Source: UBA1723 sp045629285 (GTDB lineage Bacteria; Bacteroidota; Bacteroidia; Bacteroidales; Paludibacteraceae). From it: a DNA stretch of 64,000 nucleotides. Within the stretch, counting starts at the first letter, position 1. The number at the start of each line of letters is the position of its first letter. The position numbers and the translations under genes were made by a program. The DNA lies in the NCBI GenBank assembly GCA_045629285.1, contig JAZQQY010000041.1:62001-126000 (forward strand), written 5' to 3'. The notes under the pieces are model-generated. The model did no database searches, had not been told where the DNA came from, and saw nothing but the letters and a program-made list of their open reading frames with translations. Positions 32,363-41,786 of the stretch are shown here, in pieces.

Positions 32363-33151
32363 ATGCAGAGAGACAAACTTTTAACCAAATACTACAATAA
32401 GCATAAGGAAGATTTGCGTCTTGTCCGCCGTCATGGTATGGTGGAATTTCGTGTATCGATGCACTACATCAAGAAATTTTTGCCTGAAAACTGCAACGGT
32501 TTGAAGGTTCTTGATCTTGGCGCTGCGACGGGAAGATACTCTTTCGCACTTGCTGAACTTGGTTGCGACGTGACTGCTGTGGAATTGGTGAAGCACAACC
32601 TTGACATCCTAAAATCGAAGGGCGACGCAGTGAAGGCTTACCAGGGCAATGCAAAGGATTTGTCGTTTCTGCCAGATAACTCTTTCGACATCACAATCAA
32701 CTTCGGACCACTCTACCATCTTATCGGTGATGAGGAAAAACTCATCGCTATGAATGAAGCTAAACGTGTCACTAAAGATGGTGGTCTTATCTTCAACGCT
32801 TACGTGATGAACGACTACTGCATCCTGACTTACTGTTTTGAGGAAGACAGAATCTGCAACTTGATGGAAAAAGGTTTCATCGACGAGTCTTTCCACGTGC
32901 GCTCGGATAATGATGAGCTTTACGACTACATGCGTGTGGATGATATCGACAGACTAAATAAACTTGCCGGTCTTGAGAGAGTTACGATTTTCTCTCCTGA
33001 TGGTCCGTCGGATTATATGCGTCCTGTCATCAACAAAATGAGCGAGGAAGCTTTTGAAAAATTTGTGGATTTTCAGATGAAGAATGCTGAACGTGCCGAC
33101 CTTATCGGTGCAGGTAGCCACACTGTTGATATCGTTCGTGTACACAAATAA
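32363..33151 (+). CDS. SAM-dependent class I methyltransferase, substrate unknown
   Basis: The 262-residue protein carries the SAM-binding motif LKVLDLGAATGRYSFALAELG (near residues 47-67) with motif II VTAVELVKHN and the NFGPLYHLIGDEEKL segment after the sheet. The substrate is not evident. Closest by pattern are small-molecule methyltransferases of the methyltransferase-11/25 type. It is followed 10 bases later by a lipoprotein gene, so they may be co-transcribed. Confidence 0.85.
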   Translation: MQRDKLLTKYYNKHKEDLRLVRRHGMVEFRVSMHYIKKFLPENCNGLKVLDLGAATGRYSFALAELGCDVTAVELVKHNLDILKSKGDAVKAYQGNAKDLSFLPDNSFDITINFGPLYHLIGDEEKLIAMNEAKRVTKDGGLIFNAYVMNDYCILTYCFEEDRICNLMEKGFIDESFHVRSDNDELYDYMRVDDIDRLNKLAGLERVTIFSPDGPSDYMRPVINKMSEEAFEKFVDFQMKNAERADLIGAGSHTVDIVRVHK

Positions 33152-33161
33152 CTAATTGATT

Positions 33162-33611
33162 ATGAATCGTCTTCTTTTCGCATTATCTACACTTGCCTTC
33201 TCTATCGGCATCAGTTCATGCCACAAAGAAGAGGAACAGCCCATACCTGAGCGCAATGTGAACATTCGCACTCCCTACGCTGATTTCATGCAGCTTCGAA
33301 ATGCAGGTTCACATGTAGAATATCATTACGGAGAATACTATGCCGCCGGCACATTAATCGGTTTTGGCGGTGTGGTTGTATTTCGCGACTACGACAACAA
33401 ACTGCACGCAGCCGACCTAGCATGTCCTGTAGAAGTTGATGAAAACATTACCGTGAATGTGAATATGCCTTACGCCATCTGTCCACAATGTAACACCAAA
33501 TATGATTTGACCTTCGGATTCGGCACACCGGTGAGCGGCCCGGGAAAATTTCCGTTGAAGATGTATCAGAGTGTTTTTGAAGCAGGCGATTATATCCAGA
33601 TCAGAAACTAA
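33162..33611 (+). CDS. Rieske-like lipoprotein with altered cluster ligands
   Basis: The 149-residue protein has a lipoprotein signal (GISSC, Cys near 20) and a Rieske-type body ending VSGPGKFPLKMYQ, a phrase typical of Rieske domains. The ligand motifs are unusual. The first is ACPVEV (Rieske: CxH) and the second is ICPQCNTKYDL (Rieske: CxxH), so both His ligands are missing and three Cys remain. It may bind another metal or none. The frame opens with a TTG at 33156. The ATG at 33162 gives the signal peptide. It converges with, and overlaps by four bases, the patatin gene. Confidence 0.7.
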   Translation: MNRLLFALSTLAFSIGISSCHKEEEQPIPERNVNIRTPYADFMQLRNAGSHVEYHYGEYYAAGTLIGFGGVVVFRDYDNKLHAADLACPVEVDENITVNVNMPYAICPQCNTKYDLTFGFGTPVSGPGKFPLKMYQSVFEAGDYIQIRN

Positions 33612-34453
33612 CCAAACATCTCCTTAGCCACTTCGTAGCCGTGATTGTAAAGAGCTGTTAGTTTAGCCGGACTTTTCTCAAGTCGACCTACACCTTTCAC
33701 ATCGGCAGGACGAACGACTATAATGTCGCCTGACTTCTCCAACGCCTCGATCTTATCCATCAAAATATTGTATTCCATATTCTTACGACGTAGCTTTTCC
33801 TGCAATTTAGGATATTTCTTGTAGACGAAGCTCGGGCACTTCATTCCTGTAGGATTCTTTCTATAGCCATAAGGACGCGTAAGAATAACTACGCACTTAC
33901 CATATCCCTGATTGAATGCTCTTTCAAACGGAATAGCGTCGGCAATACCACCGTCAAGCATCTTCATGCCATCCAACTCAGTGATCTTGCACACAAACGG
34001 CAGACTGCATGACGCCTGGCAAACAACGTTTAGACGGGCAAGAGTAGTACGTTCTTCCAAATAGATAGCCTCTCCTGTCTCAATATCTGTAGCTACGATC
34101 TCACAACGTGTGGGATTAGCAGCGTAAGCATCAAAATCGTACGGATATAACTCATTGGGGAATTTATCAAACAACAATCCAAAATCCATGATATTGCCAG
34201 TACGAAGGTATGTACCAAGCCCTATATAGTTGTATTTGTCAAGGAAGTCGATATCTACTACTTTAGTACGACCACGCTGTTTTGCCAAGAAATTCAAAAC
34301 GTTTCCTGCTCCAGCACTTACACCTACCGCGTATGGAAAATCCACTTTCTTATCAAGAAAATAGTCCAACACTCCAGCAGTAAAGACACCACGCATTCCA
34401 CCGCCTTCCAACACTAATGCATACGTTGATAGATCTGTCGACTTGAAATCCAT
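33608..34453 (-). CDS. Patatin-like phospholipase
   Basis: The 281-residue protein has the patatin catalytic dyad and oxyanion loop: VLEGGGMRGVFTAGVLDYFLD at the start, the nucleophile motif VGVSAGAGN (GxSxG) and the DGG motif MLDGGIADAIP. It probably hydrolyses phospholipids or other lipid esters. No signal peptide is present, so it acts in the cytoplasm or at the inner membrane. The frame reaches 34507, but ATG 34453 gives the normal N-terminus. Confidence 0.9.
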   Translation of the reverse strand: MDFKSTDLSTYALVLEGGGMRGVFTAGVLDYFLDKKVDFPYAVGVSAGAGNVLNFLAKQRGRTKVVDIDFLDKYNYIGLGTYLRTGNIMDFGLLFDKFPNELYPYDFDAYAANPTRCEIVATDIETGEAIYLEERTTLARLNVVCQASCSLPFVCKITELDGMKMLDGGIADAIPFERAFNQGYGKCVVILTRPYGYRKNPTGMKCPSFVYKKYPKLQEKLRRKNMEYNILMDKIEALEKSGDIIVVRPADVKGVGRLEKSPAKLTALYNHGYEVAKEMFG

Positions 34454-34535
34454 ATTCCAAAAATTTACATCTAAATTATCACCGTGTAAAATTACGCTTT
34501 TTTGCAATAATTAAAGCTGACGCTTTTTTGTTTTT

Positions 34536-35189
34536 TTATATCTCATTCAATAGTTGCGACGGAACATCGATTATACGTGTAGCTCCAATCTGTTTCAAAA
34601 ATTCCGTCGTCTTGAATCCCCACGTCACCGACAGACAATCTATTCCTGCATTGCGGGCTGTCATGATGTCGACATCCGAGTCGCCAACATACAAACAATT
34701 CTCAGGCAAAGATTCCAACTGCTTCATCGCCTCATACACCATTTCCGGAGCTGGTTTGCGAGGAATGCCTGCCTTCTCGTTTTCTCCTAGAGCGACATCT
34801 ATATACTCCGCAAAATATACTTCATTAAGTTTCTTCACCTCTCCGTCAGGTTTGTTGGAAACAATTGCCATCTTGATTCCGGATCTCTTCAACGATTCCA
34901 AAAGTTCAATAATGCCATCGTATGGTTTTGAATGATCGTTGCAATGCACCTTATAATGACGATGAAAACTCAAATGTACACGATCCACAATTTCCGATGA
35001 TGAGTTTTCCGGCAACGCTCTTTCAATCAACTTTCGCACTCCATTTCCCACAAAAGAACGCACCTCCTCAATAGTACGCGTAGGAAAACCATTCTCTGAT
35101 AGAGCATGATTAGTGCTGATGGCCAAATCCTCAAGGGTGTACATCAACGTGCCGTCAAGATCAAAAATTACAGTCGTATATTTTGTCAT
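34536..35189 (-). CDS. HAD hydrolase, phosphoglycolate phosphatase-like
   Basis: The 217-residue protein has HAD motif I FDLDGTLMYT (nucleophile Asp), motif II IVSNKP, the motif III Lys region GIPRKPAPEM and motif IV YVGDSDVDI. The cap insertion fits the Gph/PgmB-type class. Phosphoglycolate is the best guess for substrate; pyrophosphatase or sugar phosphatase activity cannot be excluded. It follows the dprA-like gene by 15 bases. Confidence 0.88.
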   Translation of the reverse strand: MTKYTTVIFDLDGTLMYTLEDLAISTNHALSENGFPTRTIEEVRSFVGNGVRKLIERALPENSSSEIVDRVHLSFHRHYKVHCNDHSKPYDGIIELLESLKRSGIKMAIVSNKPDGEVKKLNEVYFAEYIDVALGENEKAGIPRKPAPEMVYEAMKQLESLPENCLYVGDSDVDIMTARNAGIDCLSVTWGFKTTEFLKQIGATRIIDVPSQLLNEI

Positions 35190-35204
35190 TTTGGATTTAT
35201 CGTT

Positions 35205-36089
35205 TTAAAATTCAAACAAGTTCTTTGGCATAAAGCATCTGTCAAGAAATTTGTCGACGGAACTCTTCGCTGCTTTAGCATCAATCACTCCTGCCGTACC
35301 TTTGCTCTTCACCACCATACGATTGAGAGCAAACAACGGATTGTTAGCATCAGTCGGAGCATCATAAATCGTAGCACAGTCAATATTATTCTCTAAGGCA
35401 TAGTTGACTGCAAAACGCGATCCTCCGTCTTCCTTGCTTGCCACCAACACTACCCCATCCGACAGCATCGCCTGCAGATGGTCGCGACGGACATAACGAG
35501 AAGTCAACTCTGTCTTTCCTGCAACTGTATAGTATTCGCTCAACAATAATCCCCCACTCTGCACGATCTCGTCAGCCAAAGCAATTTTAGATTCCGGAAT
35601 GACACTCCACACCGGCGACGGAAGCAAAGCAATCGTTTTGCCTCCCTTTTCCACGCATCTGCTGTGAGCTATGGAATCGCAACCGTTTGCTAGGCCAGAT
35701 ACGATAGTCATCTGCTTCTCCACAAGTGCATCCACAACAGCCACCTCCCTCATCTTAATATCAGAAGAAGCATCACGTGTGCCTATAACAGCAATCTTCT
35801 TAGTACTTAACAATGAAACATCTCCGCGATAGAAAAAACAGAGCGGATAATCCCCCGCAGACACCTGCGCTCGGATCTTGGGAAATGATGAATCGTAAAA
35901 TGTGATTATCCCGTCGAACCCAGATTCATTATATTCTAAAATCTGTGCGATTTCGTCACGTCGTTCCAATAGGTCATCAGGCAAGACACTATCCTTCTTG
36001 ACATTGCCATATACCCATGCCCTTCCCTTGCCTTTCAACAAGAGATGTGTGAGGATATTCAACGCATCAACAGATACTTTGCTCATCAC
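35205..36089 (-). CDS. Divergent DprA/Smf-type DNA-processing protein
   Basis: The 294-residue protein has the DprA Rossmann core: KKIAVIGTRDASS, IVSGLANGCDSIAHSRCVEKGGKTIALLP and GGLLLSEYY. DprA loads RecA onto incoming single-stranded DNA. It is shorter than typical DprA (about 360-380). The conserved motifs are altered: GCDSIAH where most have GIDxxAH, VRRDHLQAMLSDGV for FxxRNRIIAGLS, and DGGSRFAVNYALE for SGSLiTAxxA. I call it a DprA-like paralogue with uncertain activity. Its start overlaps the rodA stop by 4 bases (ATGA). Confidence 0.8.
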   Translation of the reverse strand: MMSKVSVDALNILTHLLLKGKGRAWVYGNVKKDSVLPDDLLERRDEIAQILEYNESGFDGIITFYDSSFPKIRAQVSAGDYPLCFFYRGDVSLLSTKKIAVIGTRDASSDIKMREVAVVDALVEKQMTIVSGLANGCDSIAHSRCVEKGGKTIALLPSPVWSVIPESKIALADEIVQSGGLLLSEYYTVAGKTELTSRYVRRDHLQAMLSDGVVLVASKEDGGSRFAVNYALENNIDCATIYDAPTDANNPLFALNRMVVKSKGTAGVIDAKAAKSSVDKFLDRCFMPKNLFEF

Positions 36090-37561
36090 TCTATCATATA
36101 TTCCTTACGGCTTGCATCCAAACGAAGGAAAATGAAAAGCAAGATTGTGAAACTCCACAATGACGATCCTCCGTAACTGAAGAACGGCAACGGAATACCG
36201 ATTACCGGTGTCAAACCGATTACCATTCCGACATTAATGGCAACATGAAAGAATATGATTGATGCAACACAATAACCATAAATCCTACTGAACTCCGAAC
36301 GTTGTCTCTCGGCCAGAGATATCAGTCGCAACATCAACGTAAGGAATCCAAGGATCACAACAGTCGTACCGATGAAACCATGCTCCTCCCCTACTGTACA
36401 GAAGATAAAATCAGTGTCCTGCTCCGGCACGTATTTCAACTTCGTCTGTGTCCCCTGCAAGAATCCCTTTCCTGTCAAACGTCCACTACCGATGGCGATC
36501 ATTGACTGGTTTACATTATAACCAGACTTCTTCAAGTCGTTCTCCATACCGAAAGTAACCTTGATACGAGTCTGCTGATGCGGCTGAAGAATCTTATTGA
36601 AAGCATAGTCAGAAACCTGTCCGAAACCGATCGATCCGGCAACGAAAAGAGAAATAGCAAAATAACTGAACTTTCGCAGACGTACGGCTTGAGCGATCAA
36701 GTATAACATAAATACGCCTACAACAATAAATGCCAAGAATGAGAACTTGATCTTAAGATCAAAATATCGGTAGAAGAAATAACCGACAATAAACAACGAC
36801 ACAGCAAGTATAGAAATCACCTTTACAAGCGTGACATCTCTATGATAGAAATAAACCATAGACAAGGCGACTATCATCGCCAATATCATGATCGCAAACA
36901 TTCCAAGGCTCTCATCAGGAATGGAATCTATGATCGGAGTTGCTCCAAACTTAATCGCCACGACAAAGAAAACAGCGGCACACACTCCCAACAACAACAC
37001 GATTCCTGACATTCCTTGACGATACAACACAAGCAATAATGCCAAGTATGCCAACGCCGAACCTGTCTCATTCTGTGCCACGATAATCAACATCGGAACA
37101 AGGATAATCAGATACATAGTTACCATCTGACGGAAATCCTTCATCGTGAAACCGTAACTGCTCATATACTTCGCCAGACACAGACACGTCGCCGTCTTGG
37201 CAAACTCCGCCGGCTGCAAACTGACAGGGCCCAACACCAACCACGAATGCGAACCTCGGGTATCCGGGGCGACTAAGAGGGTGACTATCAACAATAATAT
37301 GAAGAATCCATATATGAAATAGGACAACGTGGTGTATATTTTCACGTCGAGCATAAGAAGCACCGCTCCGATTACCAGAGCACATCCAATCCACACCAAC
37401 TGCTTTCCGAATCTCTGAGAAAAGTCCCAGAAATTACTATCATCGAAATTATAGGATGCACCATAGATGCTTATCCATCCGAAGACGACAAGGGCAATGT
37501 AGAGCCCGATCGTCCACATATCTATATTGATAAGAATATTTTCGTTCCTTCTGTTGTCCAT
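36086..37561 (-). CDS. rodA: Peptidoglycan polymerase RodA
   Basis: RodA is the SEDS glycosyltransferase of the elongasome. The 491-residue protein has about ten transmembrane helices and SEDS motifs: DTRGSHSWLVLGPVSLQPAEFAK (including the Pro-Ala-Glu-Phe), VAQNETGSALAYLALLLVLYRQG and the C-terminal GIPLPFFSYGGSSL. It is longer than the usual RodA (about 370-430) because of an extra helical segment around residues 210-300. It lies 5 bases downstream of mrdA, its partner enzyme. Confidence 0.96.
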   Translation of the reverse strand: MDNRRNENILINIDMWTIGLYIALVVFGWISIYGASYNFDDSNFWDFSQRFGKQLVWIGCALVIGAVLLMLDVKIYTTLSYFIYGFFILLLIVTLLVAPDTRGSHSWLVLGPVSLQPAEFAKTATCLCLAKYMSSYGFTMKDFRQMVTMYLIILVPMLIIVAQNETGSALAYLALLLVLYRQGMSGIVLLLGVCAAVFFVVAIKFGATPIIDSIPDESLGMFAIMILAMIVALSMVYFYHRDVTLVKVISILAVSLFIVGYFFYRYFDLKIKFSFLAFIVVGVFMLYLIAQAVRLRKFSYFAISLFVAGSIGFGQVSDYAFNKILQPHQQTRIKVTFGMENDLKKSGYNVNQSMIAIGSGRLTGKGFLQGTQTKLKYVPEQDTDFIFCTVGEEHGFIGTTVVILGFLTLMLRLISLAERQRSEFSRIYGYCVASIIFFHVAINVGMVIGLTPVIGIPLPFFSYGGSSLWSFTILLFIFLRLDASRKEYMIE

Positions 37562-37566
37562 CTTCC

Positions 37567-39396
37567 CTACTCTTTAATTAGGTTAGCATCAAGCAGACGC
37601 TGCTCAATAGCCTTGCGTCGCTGCGGAATCTCTCCTTTAAGGTACTTCTCGATCATAAGCGTAGCAATCGGTGCAGCCCAAGTCGCACCGAATCCACTAT
37701 TCTCAACCACAACACTGATCGCAATCTTTGGATCATCCTTTGGTGCAAATGCCATAAAGATCGAGTGGTCTTTTCCATGAGGGTTTTCAGCCGTACCTGT
37801 CTTACCACATACTGCTATACTGTCGATACGTGAATAATAACCTGTTCCGGAAATCATCACGAGTTCCATACCCTCAACTACCACATCATAATACTTCGGA
37901 TCGATTGTACTGTTGTGACGCTTGATGAACGACGAATCTATCTCTCCTCCCTGAATGTTCTTTACAAGATGAGGAGTGTAGTAATGTCCACGGTTGGCAA
38001 TGGTTGCACCAAGGTTCGCAATCTGCAATGGAGTGGCCAACACCTCACCCTGACCGATAGATAGAGAGATGATTGTCAATCCCTTCCAACGATTCTCTCC
38101 ATACACCTTATTATACACACTTGAATTCGGTATATATCCACGCTTCTCGTTAGGAACATCAGCACCAAGTTTGTAGCCAAAACCAAGCGAAACGATATGA
38201 TTCTTCCAAACATCAATTGCCTCCGACACTGTCTTATACTTCTTATGGTCTATCATCGCACGGAATCCACTACAATAGTAAGCATTACATGAATGCTGGA
38301 TACTGTGTTTCAAATTGAGTGGCGACTCATGACCGTGACAACCTACCGACAAAGCACCTGCATGGAATCCATGTTGACAACCGTATGCTGTGTACGGAGT
38401 GATGATTCCCTCCTGCTGAAGCACAAGAGCCTGAGCTGTCTTGAATGTAGAGCCTGGAGGATACTGCGCCATCATCGGACGGTCGAACAACGGTTTCAAC
38501 GGATCCTTTGAAAGCTCTGAAAAGTTTGCACTTCTCTTTCTACCAACAAGCATGGACGGATCGTATGTCGGACTTGATACCAGCGCCAAGATCTCTCCTG
38601 TCGACGGTTCGATCGCAGCAATTGAACCGATTTTACCATTCATCAGTTCCTCACCATACTTCTGCAACTCAATGTCAAGCGACAACTCTATATCCTTTCC
38701 AGGGACAGGTCGTTTGTCATACTTACCATCCTCATATTTACCTTTCACACGACCACGTGAATCACGAAGCAGAATCTCCTCACCCTTCTCTCCACGAAGT
38801 ATTTTTTCGTATGTCAGCTCAATTCCGTTTTGTCCGGCAAAATCACCCTGTGAATAAAAATCGTCAGCTTCCAACTGCTTCTTAGAAACCTCACCGATTG
38901 AACCAAGAGCCAAGGCAGCATTGTGATAATTATAGTCGCGAAGAGTACGTTTCTGCACATAAATACCGCTAAACTTATATAGTTTCTCTCCGATCGGGCC
39001 ATATTCCTCGTCGCTCAACTGCGACATGAAAAGCTGTGGCACATACTGCGAATAGCCACTTTTGCGTTTCAATACTCCCATTCGCTTAATAAAATCGTCC
39101 TTTGTAATGCCGACGGTTCTAGCGAAAGCAGTGGTATCGAAACCCCTTGCCTCACGCGGCACAATCAAAATATCATAAGCTGGTTTATTGAAAACGATAA
39201 GTCGTCCATTACGGTCGGTAAGCAGTCCACGTGACGGGTAAATCACCTTTCTAAGGTAGGCATTATTTTGCGACTGCTCCAAATAACTCTTGTCTACAAT
39301 CTGAATAGAAAAAAGTCTGATGATATAAATCAAACAGACTGCCACCATTATCAACGTAATGGTATATCTTCTATTGTCGTTGCTATCATTAATCAT
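37567..39396 (-). CDS. mrdA: Penicillin-binding protein 2 (transpeptidase)
   Basis: This is the class B transpeptidase that cross-links peptidoglycan during elongation with RodA. The 609-residue protein has one N-terminal transmembrane helix (about 11-30). The PBP dimer domain follows (SRGLLTDRNGRLIVFNKP), then the transpeptidase motifs: PGSTFKT (nucleophile Ser), SCN and KTGTAE. The start overlaps the mreD stop by 8 bases. Confidence 0.97.
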   Translation of the reverse strand: MINDSNDNRRYTITLIMVAVCLIYIIRLFSIQIVDKSYLEQSQNNAYLRKVIYPSRGLLTDRNGRLIVFNKPAYDILIVPREARGFDTTAFARTVGITKDDFIKRMGVLKRKSGYSQYVPQLFMSQLSDEEYGPIGEKLYKFSGIYVQKRTLRDYNYHNAALALGSIGEVSKKQLEADDFYSQGDFAGQNGIELTYEKILRGEKGEEILLRDSRGRVKGKYEDGKYDKRPVPGKDIELSLDIELQKYGEELMNGKIGSIAAIEPSTGEILALVSSPTYDPSMLVGRKRSANFSELSKDPLKPLFDRPMMAQYPPGSTFKTAQALVLQQEGIITPYTAYGCQHGFHAGALSVGCHGHESPLNLKHSIQHSCNAYYCSGFRAMIDHKKYKTVSEAIDVWKNHIVSLGFGYKLGADVPNEKRGYIPNSSVYNKVYGENRWKGLTIISLSIGQGEVLATPLQIANLGATIANRGHYYTPHLVKNIQGGEIDSSFIKRHNSTIDPKYYDVVVEGMELVMISGTGYYSRIDSIAVCGKTGTAENPHGKDHSIFMAFAPKDDPKIAISVVVENSGFGATWAAPIATLMIEKYLKGEIPQRRKAIEQRLLDANLIKE

Positions 39397-39904
39397 CTAT
39401 CCTTCGATTACTGCGATAGTATTCAATAATAAATATTATAAGCAAAGTGAAGAGTGTCGAACAAACACCCTTGAAGATCACCAAGTGCAGCTTGTCGAAC
39501 GAGAAGGCACTCAATGCGAAAAGTGCAATGTGATGTGCCAACACAAGTATGGATGCATACTGTATGAAAGTGTTGGTACCGTATGATCTGAATCCAGGCA
39601 CGATCATCTTATTGTCTTCACGTGGAGAGAAAATCTTATCCATGTGAGGCTTAAGGAAACCGATAAGCAATGTCGCTCCGGCATTCACACCGATAGTGCC
39701 GCTGAAGAAGTCGACTGAAAGTCCAAGGAAAAATGCAAGAATCTGAACCACTGTACGATTACATCCTGTAGGAAGGTGAAGGATAAACAACACATATAGA
39801 TATGGATTTATATCACCAAGAAAATTGATGTGATTCAACACCAATCCCTGGAGTAAAACATACACCACAAAACTAAATACGTATGAAAGTATGTCTACAC
39901 CCAT
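39389..39904 (-). CDS. mreD: Rod shape-determining protein MreD
   Basis: The 171-residue protein has five to six transmembrane helices and fits MreD by size, position between mreC and mrdA, and the segment INPYLYVLFILHLPTGCNRTVVQILAFFLGLSVDFF (a PxxxxxxxxxxP-type MreD motif). The start overlaps the mreC stop by one base. Primary sequence similarity in MreD is always low, so neighbourhood is the main evidence. Confidence 0.93.
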   Translation of the reverse strand: MGVDILSYVFSFVVYVLLQGLVLNHINFLGDINPYLYVLFILHLPTGCNRTVVQILAFFLGLSVDFFSGTIGVNAGATLLIGFLKPHMDKIFSPREDNKMIVPGFRSYGTNTFIQYASILVLAHHIALFALSAFSFDKLHLVIFKGVCSTLFTLLIIFIIEYYRSNRRIDD

Positions 39905-40752
39905 TATTTGTTATCCTCCTTAATTTTACTGTGCAACTCATGAAGTTCGTCAGAATAGCCGAAATCAACCACGTCGACAAACAACAATGATGAATAATCC
40001 TGATTCAACTTCACTGTGATTTCGTAGAAGTCGTCGTTACCTCTCTCAAAAGACTCTACCATACCGACGTTGATTCCAGCCGGGAAGATCGTAGAGTATC
40101 CACTAGTCACGACTGAATCACCCACCGCTACCTTGACATAGTTAGGAACCTGCTCCATTGAAGCCTTACGGATATCACCTCCGCCCCAAGTAATGATACC
40201 AGTACCGTTCTTGCCTTTTATGATAGACGATGTCTTTGAATCGATATTGATGATTGGAAGCACAAGGCTGAAATGTTCAGTCACTCCACTCACGATACCG
40301 ACAACACCGCTAGATGAGATAACACCCATATCCTGGCGAATACCGTCGGCCTCACCCTTATCGATAGTAATTATATTCTTGAAATTATCGCGCCTTACAT
40401 TCACTACACGAGCTGTATGGAATGTAAATTTCTTTTCATCGGCGAATGCCCTGCGCTTTAAGTAATTAGTGTCATTTTCAATCTGCAACAGACGAGATTC
40501 AAGTCGACGAATCTCACCTTGCAACTGGCTGTTTTGCTCAGCCAACTTCTCGTTCTGCTCCGATAGTGAGAAATATTGGTTTACATCGGTGCGAACTGAA
40601 TTCATTCCTCCAATCATGCTACCACATGTAGCGTTCACTTGGAAACCTTGATAAACATTGAATCTTGCTACTAGAATTAGACAAACTAATTCCAGCAACA
40701 AGAACAATATTAGATTACTAAACTTTCGTATGAATTGTAAAAGTGTATTCAC
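39904..40752 (-). CDS. mreC: Rod shape-determining protein MreC
   Basis: The 282-residue protein has one N-terminal transmembrane helix, a periplasmic coiled-coil (EQNEKLAEQNSQLQGEIRRLESRLLQIE) and a beta-barrel pair domain (GVISSSGVVGIVSG, VVTSGYSTIFPAGINVG). MreC links MreB filaments to PBP2 and RodA. It lies 12 bases downstream of mreB. Confidence 0.95.
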   Translation of the reverse strand: MNTLLQFIRKFSNLILFLLLELVCLILVARFNVYQGFQVNATCGSMIGGMNSVRTDVNQYFSLSEQNEKLAEQNSQLQGEIRRLESRLLQIENDTNYLKRRAFADEKKFTFHTARVVNVRRDNFKNIITIDKGEADGIRQDMGVISSSGVVGIVSGVTEHFSLVLPIINIDSKTSSIIKGKNGTGIITWGGGDIRKASMEQVPNYVKVAVGDSVVTSGYSTIFPAGINVGMVESFERGNDDFYEITVKLNQDYSSLLFVDVVDFGYSDELHELHSKIKEDNK

Positions 40753-40764
40753 AACCTTCGATAA

Positions 40765-41784
40765 TTATCGCATCAAGAAAGAGAATTTGTCACAATTCTT
40801 AAGTGCGATTCCTGTACCACGAGCCACTGCGTGCAATGGATCATCAGCAATGTGGAAAGGAATGCCTATCTTGTTTGTAAGACGCTTGTCCAAACCACGA
40901 AGCAATGCGCCGCCACCTGCCAACCAGATTCCACGCTGAACGATATCAGCATACAACTCCGGTGGAGTCTGCTCCAATGCATTAAGCACAGCTGCCTCAA
41001 TCTTAGAAATTGACTTCTCGATACAGTGTGCGATCTCCTGATAAGAAACAGGCACAGCCAATGGAAGTGCTGACAAACGGTTTGGTCCGTTTACAATGTA
41101 ATCGGCAGGAGCATCCTCCAAGTTAGTAAGTGCAGAACCTACCTTAACCTTGATCTCCTCTGCTGTACGCTCACCAACCTTGATGTTGTGCTGGCTGCTC
41201 ATATACTCCTGAACGTCGGCTGTCAAATCATCACCGGCGATACGAATAGACTTGTTAGATACGATACCTCCCAAAGAGATGACAGCGATCTCAGTAGTAC
41301 CACCACCGATATCGACGATCATGTTACCTTCTGGTGCCTCAACATCGATACCGATACCGATTGCTGCAGCCATCGGCTCGTAAATCATATATACCTCACG
41401 TCCTCCAGCATGCTCCGAAGAGTCACGCACGGCACGGATCTCCACTTCGGTACTACCTGATGGGATACATACAACCATACGCAATTGTGGAGTGAACCAT
41501 GAACGATCTGAACTTGCCATCTTGATCATGGCACGCATCATCTGCTCTGCCGCGTAGAAGTCCGCGATCACACCGTCTCTCAACGGACGCACGATACGGA
41601 TGTTCTCCGGGTTACGACCCTGCATCGCTTTTGCCTCGTGACCTACAGCTACCAACTTCTCAGTCTTACGGTCCAAGGCAACGATACTTGGCTCGTCCAC
41701 GACGATCTTATCGTTGTTTATGATAATAGTGTTGGCTGTACCAAGGTCCATCGCCAACTCCTGTGTCAATGAGAAGAACGCCAT
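40765..41784 (-). CDS. mreB: Rod shape-determining protein MreB
   Basis: The actin homologue that organises lateral wall synthesis. The 339-residue protein shows the actin-fold phosphate loops MDLGTANT and IVDIGGGTTEIAVISLGG and the adenosine motif WLAGGGALLRGLD. Length is normal. Its ATG is two bases after the stop of the shortened purH, so it is probably translated from the same mRNA. Confidence 0.98.
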   Translation of the reverse strand: MAFFSLTQELAMDLGTANTIIINNDKIVVDEPSIVALDRKTEKLVAVGHEAKAMQGRNPENIRIVRPLRDGVIADFYAAEQMMRAMIKMASSDRSWFTPQLRMVVCIPSGSTEVEIRAVRDSSEHAGGREVYMIYEPMAAAIGIGIDVEAPEGNMIVDIGGGTTEIAVISLGGIVSNKSIRIAGDDLTADVQEYMSSQHNIKVGERTAEEIKVKVGSALTNLEDAPADYIVNGPNRLSALPLAVPVSYQEIAHCIEKSISKIEAAVLNALEQTPPELYADIVQRGIWLAGGGALLRGLDKRLTNKIGIPFHIADDPLHAVARGTGIALKNCDKFSFLMR

Positions 41785-41786
41785 CT

